This document shows, piece after piece, positions 1 to 7,000 of a DNA stretch of 7,770 bases. Both the position numbers and the translations under genes were made by a program. The stretch lies in the NCBI GenBank assembly GCA_017880715.1, contig JADGRT010000123.1, positions 1 through 7,770 of the forward strand, written 5' to 3'. The DNA is from Verrucomicrobiia bacterium. Lineage in GTDB: Bacteria; Verrucomicrobiota; Verrucomicrobiia; Limisphaerales; UBA1319. Positions within the stretch are counted from its first letter, which is position 1; each line of letters begins with the position of its first letter. Below the pieces are notes generated by a model that did not search any database, was not told the origin of the DNA, and saw nothing but the letters and a program-made list of their open reading frames with translations.

Positions 1-2868
1 ACGGCGCCCCTCAATACCTGGGCCGTCGATGGCAGCGGCATCCCGATTCCTTTCCGCGTCGCTCGTCAGACGGATGCGGGCGGCAGTGCCAGCAGTGCCG
101 GCATCGGGACAAACATCGTCGCCAAAATTCGCGTCCAGGACATTGCCCTGACTGCCGCCGCTGTGCAGGCCCAGTACGATGCGGAAAAGGCGCAGTTTGG
201 CCTGGTGGACACGGATGGCGATGGGATGGCCGATTGGTGGGAAATCCGTTATGGATTAAATCCGAATGATCCCTCTGATGCCGCCAAAGATCTCGATAAT
301 GACGGCGCCACCAATCTGAAAGAATACCAGATGGGCACCGATCCAACGAATCCAGACACCGACGGGGATGGACTCAAGGATGGTGTGGAAACTAAAACGG
401 GCGTGTGGGTGAGCGCGAATGACACGGGCACCGACCCGCTTAAAGCCGATACCGATGGCGACGGTCTTTCGGATGGTGTGGAAACCAACACGGGCATTTT
501 TGTAAATGCCAACAACACCGGCACCAACCCGAATAAAAAAGACACGGACGCAGATGGCTGGGATGACGCTGGAGAAATCCTCTTTGGGTCCAATCCCAAT
601 GATCCGAAGTCGACGCCAACCTCGGGCGGTTGGGCGACGGTAGTGGCCAAGTCCAATCCTAAATACTGGTATCGGTTCGAGGAAACCGATCCTTCTCAGG
701 TAGCGACGAACTCGGGTTCGGCACAAGACTTCCAGGGAGCCTACGGACCTGAGATCGTGGCAGCCAATCTTGGCAAAGCCAGCGCCCTGCCTTCGCTGGG
801 CAAGGCCATCGAGTTCACCGGTCCCGCCGCCCCGAATACGACCGGCAAATACGTGGACATGGCGGCGGTATTCCCGGCCGACCTGACTGCTGCCAGTATT
901 CCGGAACTCGTCAATGTGCGCCCACCCACGGTTGATAAAACGACCACCGTGGAGTATTGGTTTAAAACGACGCAGAAAGGCACGCACGGCGCCAACTCCT
1001 GGCAAAGCCCTTCGATTATGGCGCATGAAAGCCCGGGCGATGGCGATATGTATTGGGGCAAGATCAACGATCAGGGCGAGTTCGGGTTCAGCACCTCGGA
1101 CCTCAACGATATTCTGACCAAACGCGACCTAAAGAAAAACGTGACTGACGGCAATTGGCATCACCTGGTCATGATCAAAGAATGGCATGTCAGCCAGTCT
1201 TGCCGCTCGACCCTGTACATTGACGGCGGCCCGCAGCAACCCGGCGGCTCGTCTTTCACAACGACCACGGCGGCGGGCAACACCAGCTACCAGGATGGCG
1301 ACTCGCTCATTCACTTTTTAGGCTTCACTCAGAGCGGAGAGCTGGAAAACGTGCAGTACATCGGCCTGCTGGACGAGGTGGCGATCTACGACCGCGCCCT
1401 ATCGGAGACCGAGGTTCGCATCCACTCGAAGGCCGTGCTGGAAGCGGATACGGACGGCGATGGCATGCCAGACGTTTGGGAAATGTCCAATGGATTTAAT
1501 CCCAACGACCCGAGCGATGCCAGCCAGGATGCGGATAACGATGGCTCAACCAATCTGCAAGAGTATAAGAACGGCACCGATCCGCGAAACCCGGACACCG
1601 ATGGTGATGGGCTTAAGGACGGCGTGGAAACCAACACCGGCGTCTGGGTCAGCTCGACCCATACGGGCACCGATCCGCTCAACGCCGACACCGACGGCGA
1701 TGGCCTGCTGGATGGTGTGGAGACCCACACGGGCACCTTTGTGGACGCTACCCACACGGGCACCAGTCCGCTCAAGCGTGACACGGATGGCGACGGTTTC
1801 TCCGACCGAGATGAAATTCTGATCGGGACAAATCCGACCGATGCCCAGAGCTTCCCCATGGTTCCGGCGACCTATGCGGCTGCGGTCCAAGCGGACCAAC
1901 CCATCCACTGGCTGCGGTTCGAGGAAACGACGACCGCCAATGGCGTCACCAACCAAGGAAGCGCTGCGCCGCAATACACTGTTACCTTTGGACCTGGAAT
2001 CATGGATGCCGATTTGGGCAAGGCCAGCGCGAATGCGAAGCTGGGCAAAGCTTTGGAATTCACCGGACCGGCCGCCGGCACGACCACCGACAAGTATATC
2101 GACTTTGGTCAACCCATTCCTGAACTGATCAACCTGCGCCAAGATGCTTCTGGCGCCACGGTTGATATTGAAGAAGGCAAAGCCACCACGGTCGAGTACT
2201 GGTTCAAGACCACAATCAAAGGGTTGAACGGGAACGATACCTGGCGGAATCCATCCATCCTCGCCCATGAAAGCCCGGGTGATGGAGATATGTATTGGGG
2301 TAACTTCAATCAGGATGGGGACTTCATCTTCAGCACGTCTGATTGGCACGATGCGCACGTTACCAATAATTACGCGACCGACGGCAAATGGCATCACGTG
2401 GTGATGGCCAAGATCTGGCACACCAACAGCCCTTGTGTCTCTCGCTTGTACATGGACGGCGGCGCGCTGTATGGCGGTCAGACGATTGAAACCACTACGA
2501 CGGCGGGGTTTGCCAGCGGGCAGGATAATGACTCGGTGCTGCAATACCTCGGCTTCACCCAGTTTGGTGACGCGGCCAATGCCCAATTCATCGGTATGAT
2601 CGATGAAGTGGCCATTTACACGAACGCCTTCACCGAAGCCCAAGCCCGGGTGCACTATGCCGCGGGCGGTGGCCAGCCGCCGGTGCCGCCATCGGTGACG
2701 CTGCAGGGCCAGAAATCCGGATCGAATGTGATCCTGACCTGGCCGCAAGGCACGCTGCAATCCGCGGATGAAGTGAAAGGACCGTTTGCGCCCATCACGG
2801 GCGCCACGTCGCCTTACACGAACGCGGTGACCGGTGACCGGAAGTTCTTCCGGGTATTGGTGCAATAA
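1..2868 (+). CDS. Secreted modular LamG / thrombospondin type 3 repeat protein, 5' partial
   Basis: The frame is open from base 1 to the TAA at 2866-2868, so the true start is upstream; the GTG at 163 is internal. Numbering from that GTG as residue 1: DxDxDG calcium-binding (thrombospondin type 3-like) repeats lie at 16, 43, 65, 96 and 127, a LamG/concanavalin A-like domain at about 155-422, five more DxDxDG repeats at 429-551, a second LamG-like domain at about 566-833, and a C-terminal domain at about 842-901 ending KFFRVLVQ. LamG hallmarks are TTVEYWFKTT, the GxWHHxV strand and DEVAIY in both copies. Residues before 163 (KIRVQDIALTAAAVQ) match the last strand and helix of another LamG domain. 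Such domains bind Ca2+ and often carbohydrate or protein ligands outside the cell, so a surface or secreted adhesin or polysaccharide-binding role is inferred. No catalytic domain and no signal peptide is visible in this part. The ligand is unknown. Confidence 0.95.
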   Translation, partial: TAPLNTWAVDGSGIPIPFRVARQTDAGGSASSAGIGTNIVAKIRVQDIALTAAAVQAQYDAEKAQFGLVDTDGDGMADWWEIRYGLNPNDPSDAAKDLDNDGATNLKEYQMGTDPTNPDTDGDGLKDGVETKTGVWVSANDTGTDPLKADTDGDGLSDGVETNTGIFVNANNTGTNPNKKDTDADGWDDAGEILFGSNPNDPKSTPTSGGWATVVAKSNPKYWYRFEETDPSQVATNSGSAQDFQGAYGPEIVAANLGKASALPSLGKAIEFTGPAAPNTTGKYVDMAAVFPADLTAASIPELVNVRPPTVDKTTTVEYWFKTTQKGTHGANSWQSPSIMAHESPGDGDMYWGKINDQGEFGFSTSDLNDILTKRDLKKNVTDGNWHHLVMIKEWHVSQSCRSTLYIDGGPQQPGGSSFTTTTAAGNTSYQDGDSLIHFLGFTQSGELENVQYIGLLDEVAIYDRALSETEVRIHSKAVLEADTDGDGMPDVWEMSNGFNPNDPSDASQDADNDGSTNLQEYKNGTDPRNPDTDGDGLKDGVETNTGVWVSSTHTGTDPLNADTDGDGLLDGVETHTGTFVDATHTGTSPLKRDTDGDGFSDRDEILIGTNPTDAQSFPMVPATYAAAVQADQPIHWLRFEETTTANGVTNQGSAAPQYTVTFGPGIMDADLGKASANAKLGKALEFTGPAAGTTTDKYIDFGQPIPELINLRQDASGATVDIEEGKATTVEYWFKTTIKGLNGNDTWRNPSILAHESPGDGDMYWGNFNQDGDFIFSTSDWHDAHVTNNYATDGKWHHVVMAKIWHTNSPCVSRLYMDGGALYGGQTIETTTTAGFASGQDNDSVLQYLGFTQFGDAANAQFIGMIDEVAIYTNAFTEAQARVHYAAGGGQPPVPPSVTLQGQKSGSNVILTWPQGTLQSADEVKGPFAPITGATSPYTNAVTGDRKFFRVLVQ
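208..1428 (+). repeat. Tandem unit 1: five DxDxDG repeats plus LamG-like domain
   Basis: First copy of an intragenic duplication. The five calcium-binding motifs begin at nt 208, 289, 355, 448 and 541, and each has a partner exactly 1239 bases downstream (1447, 1528, 1594, 1687, 1780). The LamG-like part covers about 625-1428; its TTVEYW and AHESPGDGDMYWG motifs have partners 1242 bases downstream, so one codon has been gained or lost between the blocks. Within the motif block the third, fourth and fifth repeats form a nested 31-residue (93-base) period with the pattern DTDGDGLxDGVETxTGxxV. Confidence 0.9.
1447..2661 (+). repeat. Tandem unit 2: five DxDxDG repeats plus LamG-like domain
   Basis: Second copy of the ~413-residue unit. 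The calcium-binding block (1447-1815) aligns with unit 1 without any gap. The LamG-like domain (about 1858-2661) keeps the core motifs, including one lone cysteine before the strand with LYxDGG (SQSC in unit 1, NSPC in unit 2), but differs in loops. Differences in the well-conserved stretches fall largely at third codon positions (compare 1018-1077 with 2260-2319), which points to an old duplication kept under protein-level selection and not to a recent slippage event or an assembly artefact. Confidence 0.88.
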
Positions 2869-2881
2869 CGGTTAAACTACC

Positions 2882-2909
2882 GATGGCCGGGGCTTCGGCC
2901 CCGGCCATC
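2882..2909 (+). terminator. Perfect 12-bp hairpin with cTTCGg tetraloop
   Basis: Bases 2882-2893 (GATGGCCGGGGC) pair perfectly with 2898-2909 around a TTCG loop closed by C-G, the especially stable UUCG tetraloop context in RNA. It starts 13 bases after the stop codon of the LamG gene and ends 17 bases before the ATG of the pilin gene. No T-run follows (the next bases are TCGCGAACTC), so it is not a textbook intrinsic terminator. It may serve as a Rho-independent-like terminator, as a 3'-end stabiliser, or as a structure near the start of the next gene. Confidence 0.55.
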
Positions 2910-2926
2910 TCGCGAACTCTTCAGTT

Positions 2927-3820
2927 ATGATCCATTTTAGACTTTTCCGATCGATTCGAGGCAGCAGTCACAACCATGCCCGTTTAGCTCGTCGAAGCGG
3001 TGCGTTCACCCTAATTGAACTCCTGGTGGTCATAGCCATTATCGCGATTCTGGCAGGCATGCTGCTGCCGGCACTGGCTAAGGCCAAGGCGAAGGCGAAA
3101 CAGACAAACTGTAAAAACAACCTTCGGCAGATCGGGATTGGACTGATGATATACTTGACCGATAATCAATACTATCCCGGCTGTTATTCGGTGGTTCCCC
3201 AACCCTATGGCATTTGGCCAGTCCGTTTGCTAACTGGAATGGCGAATAACCGGCAGGTCTTTTCTTGCCCGGCCGCCCTCCGGAATTCCGCCTGGGATAC
3301 CAACGTAAATCGTACGCTTGGAGCCACCGGACCTGACGGCAAGTTCGATCCCTTTGGCATTACTCTGAACTCGCGCTTTTCGCTAGCCTATAACGATTGG
3401 GGATTGAATATCAACGCTGTGCCGGAACTTGGCCTGGGCGGTGACGTCAATGGTGTTTTCCGAACCGGCAAAGGCTCCCTAGGCGTCAAGGAGTCAGGAG
3501 TGGTCAAGCCGGTGGAAATGATCGTGTTGGGTGACGCCCGAGCTTTCGCCGATCCAGTCAAGAAGGCCGCGGAAATGGGTCATGCTATCTGGCCCGTAAA
3601 CCTTGACCCCAAGGAACCCGACCAATGGCCGGCCAGCCGTCATTCCCGTCAAACCGATCTCATGTTTGGAGATGGACATGTCGAAAACATCCTGCGCAGA
3701 ATTGCCATCGATCCGCGAAACGCCAACTGGCGCGCGCGTTGGAACAACGATAATAGCCCTCATATGGAAATCCCTAATTGGGTCGTAAACCCGGCCGAAG
3801 AAGCGGTGATCGATCCGTAA
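2927..3820 (+). CDS. Prepilin-type (type II secretion/pseudopilin) H-X9-DG protein
   Basis: A complete 297-residue protein. A basic leader (residues 1-26) is followed by the type III prepilin signal: cleavage and methylation by prepilin peptidase is expected just before F27 of AFTLIELLVV, with the conserved Glu at mature position +5 (E31). The hydrophobic helix runs from about 29 to 50 and continues into the lysine/alanine segment AKAKAKAKQ typical of Verrucomicrobiota and Lentisphaerota members. The C-terminal half carries the family's H-X9-DG motif (H239 to D249-G250, MFGDGHV). Proteins of this family are thought to be processed minor pilins or pseudopilins of type II secretion or type IV pilus-like machines, anchored in the inner membrane by the N-terminal helix; individual roles are mostly unknown. 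The ATG at 2927 is the only reasonable start, since no later one keeps the leader. No clear Shine-Dalgarno sequence precedes it. No other secretion gene is nearby, which is usual for these scattered paralogues. Confidence 0.96.
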   Translation: MIHFRLFRSIRGSSHNHARLARRSGAFTLIELLVVIAIIAILAGMLLPALAKAKAKAKQTNCKNNLRQIGIGLMIYLTDNQYYPGCYSVVPQPYGIWPVRLLTGMANNRQVFSCPAALRNSAWDTNVNRTLGATGPDGKFDPFGITLNSRFSLAYNDWGLNINAVPELGLGGDVNGVFRTGKGSLGVKESGVVKPVEMIVLGDARAFADPVKKAAEMGHAIWPVNLDPKEPDQWPASRHSRQTDLMFGDGHVENILRRIAIDPRNANWRARWNNDNSPHMEIPNWVVNPAEEAVIDP

Positions 3821-3931
3821 CTTACTGGTGTTTGGGATTACGCTATTACCGGCAAGGCCGAAGAGAAGATCCCCGCGAAGTTCGATGGCGTCATCCTCGT
3901 GCCCTATCCGATCGAGTCGGCTTCGTCGTAG
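3821..3931 (+). pseudogene. Relic of a glycoside hydrolase family 2 (beta-galactosidase-like) gene, N-terminal fragment
   Basis: Between the pilin stop and the kinase 3' end, plus-strand frame 2 reads 36 codons that resemble the first part of the GH2 sugar-binding domain: LTGVWDYAITGKAEEK, then KFDG, then VILVPYPIESA. Intact members of the family typically read LNGLWDYAI...KFDGKILVPFPIESALSGV. The resemblance stops at about 3922 and a TAG follows at 3929-3931. There is no start codon or signal peptide in frame and no GH2 catalytic domain downstream, so this is a non-functional fragment of a gene that would be about 600-1000 codons when whole. It lies directly after, and in frame with, the pilin TAA, which is probably coincidence. 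The call comes from remembered family consensus, not from a search. Confidence 0.72.
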
Positions 3932-4002
3932 GCGGCTTTGTAGGTGTAATCGGGCGGGCCGTCGCAAGTGGCTTGATCCGTGTCAATCGGCGCAATCCGT
4001 GG
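3932..4002. other. Remainder of the convergent intergenic gap
   Basis: This stretch separates the GH2 relic from the kinase stop codon. It contains the CACGGATT-type repeat at its right end. On the minus strand there is a short in-frame continuation past the kinase stop (3907-4002, then TAG at 3904-3906) that reads like protein (CDGPPDYTYKAAYDEA), but it has no start and I cannot assign it to a family. I see no convincing transcription terminator for either convergent gene here. Confidence 0.5.
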
Positions 4003-4005
4003 TCA
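3976..4005 (-). repeat. Short degenerate CACGGATT-type tandem repeat at the kinase 3' end
   Basis: On the minus strand three imperfect 9-11 base units follow each other: TGACCACGGAT, TGCGCCGAT and TGACACGGAT (plus strand ATCCGTGGTCA, ATCGGCGCA, ATCCGTGTCA). The first unit includes the TGA stop codon of the histidine kinase. From memory, strings such as ACCACGGATTACACGGATT are common dispersed intergenic repeats in Verrucomicrobiota, Planctomycetota and other environmental genomes; their function is not known to me. This copy is short and its middle unit is degenerate. Confidence 0.5.
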
Positions 4006-7000
4006 AAATTTCAAATATCTTTGGCTGGCGTTTGCCATCGCGCAATTCACCGCGCGTTCCAACGCCTCAAACTCATAAGGCTTGCTCAAGAATACCTGGG
4101 GCAACTCGGCGTGATTGCCTGCCATCACGTCGGCCTCGTTGTAGCCACTGGACAAAATCACCGGGATGCCAGGCGCAAGCTGGCGCAGGGCCGTCAACGT
4201 CTCCCAGCCGTTCATGCGCGGCATGGTCAAGTCGCAAAGGACGCAACGGATTTCCTCGCGGTGCTGCTGGAACACCTCCACCGCCTCGACGCCGTCCTCC
4301 GCGACCAGCACCGTAAAACCCAGGCGCTTGAGCGCGCTCATAACTACGTTGCGCACGCCCCTCTCATCTTCAACTACCAGGATAGTGCCGCCCCCGGCTG
4401 TTTTTGGGGCTTGGGTTGCTAGGACAGGCGTTCGGGGCACGGCTTCGATCGACACCGGCAAAAAGACCCGGAAGACGCTCCCCCGATCCGGTTCGCTCTC
4501 CACCGTGACAGCTCCGCCATGTGCCCGTACGATTCCAAGAACCACCGACAAACCCAGTCCCCGGCCAGTAAACTTAGTAGAGAAAAATGGATCGAAGATC
4601 TTCTCGATATCGTGGCTGGCAATCCCGCAGCCCGTATCGGCCACTTCCAGGCAGGCGTAGGCAGTGTCTTGCGGCTGCCAGTCAATGGGGAAACGGTGCC
4701 TGGCAGGAATATCAGTCAGGGATACCGTCTTGACCGCCAGGTGAATAGTGCCCGGCCCGTTACCGATAGCTTCCCACGCATTGGTGACTAGATTGGCAAG
4801 AACTTGTTGCACTTGCTTTGGGTTCGCGCTGATGGCGGGACCGGGGGAAGGCAAATCGGTCCCCAGGACCGCGATTTGCGGCAGGGCGGCCCGGAGCATG
4901 GGCAGGTTTTGGAGGCAAACCTCGGAAAAATCCAAAGTCTCTCGTTTACTGGGCAATTGCCCGAGGTAGGTCAGCATCAGGCTGCTCACCTCCGCCGCCT
5001 TGTGGAGGGATTTTATGGCTTCGTTCAGGTTCTCGACGGGTCCGGTATTTCGGGGCAGATCTTCCATGGCCAAATCCAGGTTCATCATCACCGCCTGGAG
5101 TTGGTTGTTGAAATGGTGGGCGATGGTCCCGGCCATGCGGCCCAGGCTTTCGGACTTCTGAAGTTGCTGATTTTGGATCTCCAGTTTTTCCTTCTCCGCT
5201 TCCGCCTGCTTGCGATCTGTCACATCCCGGAAACACCAGACGCGCCCCACGCACCGGCCCTCCAGTCGCTGCGGTTGAGAGTAACGCTCGAAAACGCGTC
5301 CGTCCTTGAATTCGACCAGGTCGAAGCTCTCCGCCTCCGGATTGGCATACAGCTCACGAACCTTGGCGAGGAAGGCCTGGCTATCCTGCAACTGCGCGAG
5401 GACAAAACTCAGAAGGCGGTTGTCATCTTTGGACTCGGCCAACTCGCGAGGCAACCGCCACATCTCGGCAAATTTGGCGTTGTGGCTGGTCACCGTGCCT
5501 TGCGGATCCACGACGAGAATGCCGTCGGCCGTGGATTCGAGGGTCGCGCTCAGCAGTGACAACGAGCTGGCGAGTTCTCGGGTTCGCTCCTGGACGCGGA
5601 GTTCGAGTTTGGCGTGGGAGGCGCTTAGTTCGGCTTGCGCCTGTCGGAGCAGGGCGTTTTTGCGCGAAATGACGATGCCCCAGACCAGCACTATCAGGAA
5701 AATGGCCACGACCCCCAGCAGCATCCACAACAAGCGGGCGCGGGTCCACCAGGGCGGCCGCTGCAGTACCTGAACATCGTTCCAGGACCGGAGGCGAACG
5801 AGGAAAGACCGGGGTTTCCCATATTCGTCGCTTTGCACTTCGTAAACCCCGGTGACGGCGAGTCGGCTGCCCAGCCGCAGATCCTCGAGTTTCCGGCCGC
5901 CGCCGGTCGCGGTCGAGTCCATACTCACTTCAAAGACCGAGTTCCCGGTTTGAATGAGCAAGCGTGTCTCGCCTTTCTTTTCCACCGTATTGAGCAAACG
6001 ACCCTCGGCTCTGGCCAAGCGGCCTTCCAAATCCACGTTGACGGTGTGGAGGGCCGAGAGGTGCACGGGGGGTGGCTCGGTGTCGGCGGACAGGCGGCGA
6101 TAAACGGCCTCGCGAAGGAGAAATCTTCGGCCCTCATTTCCGGGAAACCCCACCACCTCGATGCGATCTCCCGGCTGAAGCGCTTCGGTCTGGTGGCTCA
6201 AGACAAATACGCTGTCGGCGCCTTCCTGCAGGTAAAGATAACGGCCGCGGGCCTGCAGGACCACTGTGCCGGAAGTCCGCACCCGTTGGTTGAGGCTGTT
6301 CTGCAGACTGAAACGCCGCAAGTCGCCTAGGGATCGCGACGGCACCGCGAACACATCGTCAAGCGCCGCTTCTTCGACGCGGATATACCTGAGGTCCGGA
6401 GACCAAATCTGAATGCCGGTCAATTGGTGGCGCGTATTGGAGAGGGCCGCGCATACACCCTGAACCAGAATGATGGACCGCGGGAGCGAATCGAAGCTTC
6501 TGGAATCCAGCGCCCAGGCTTGGAACTCTCCGCTCGAGGTGCTCAAATCGAAACGCGCCAGCCCGTTAGTCCGCGTGAGTGCCTGCACATAGCCCCGCAT
6601 TTCCACCCACCTGCCATCCTCCACCCCCGTCCGGGCTTGTTCCAATGAAACCAATCGTGCAGGTTCCAGACTCCACCAACCGACCGAGCGCAGAACGGCG
6701 TTAGTGACGACCGGTACGAATTCGCCTTCGGTAGTGACGCCTTCCAGGAGGACGAGGGTGCCGGGTTTGGAGGTATCGCTTGTCTCCCATTGCGGATTCA
6801 TGACGCGGATGCCGCCGCTGGCATCTTGCACGTAGGCAAACGGAGCGCGGGGATGAGACCAGGTCACCACGGCGCGAAGATTAACCGGCAAATGGCGGTT
6901 GGCTTCCTGAGGGCTCAAATTGCGGATCACTTCAGCCAGACGCAGAGGCGATTTTTCCGAGACGGGAAGCTGGGCCAAACTTGTTCGATTACTCGAGTTG

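Noticed and set aside
163..165. GTG as the start of the LamG protein
   Set aside because: The frame is open upstream to base 1 and encodes the end of another LamG-like domain, and there is no ribosome binding site before the GTG.
208..576. Dockerin or calmodulin-type EF-hand domain
   Set aside because: The DxDxDG motifs lack the paired 22-residue dockerin layout and the flanking helices of EF-hands. The DTDGDGLxDGxE pattern fits thrombospondin type 3 repeats better.
355..633. CRISPR-like or non-coding tandem repeat
   Set aside because: The 93-base periodicity is degenerate, in frame and explained by the 31-residue protein repeat; there are no identical repeats with unique spacers.
1546..2865. 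Long minus-strand reading frame (439 codons) opposite the LamG gene
   Set aside because: It is antisense to clearly coding DNA with recognisable domains. Its product is arginine/isoleucine-rich with no motif, and it arises from the repetitive GC-rich codons of the true gene.
3778..4422. Plus-strand reading frame spanning the convergent gap
   Set aside because: It begins inside the pilin gene in another frame and runs antisense into the kinase receiver domain. Its product has no family features; the meaningful plus-strand frame in the gap is the GH2 one.
4804..5559. Plus-strand reading frame (251 codons) opposite the kinase
   Set aside because: It lies entirely within the PAS/HisKA/HATPase coding region on the other strand and resembles no protein family I know. 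The same applies to the plus-strand frames at 5635-6330 and 6790-7461.
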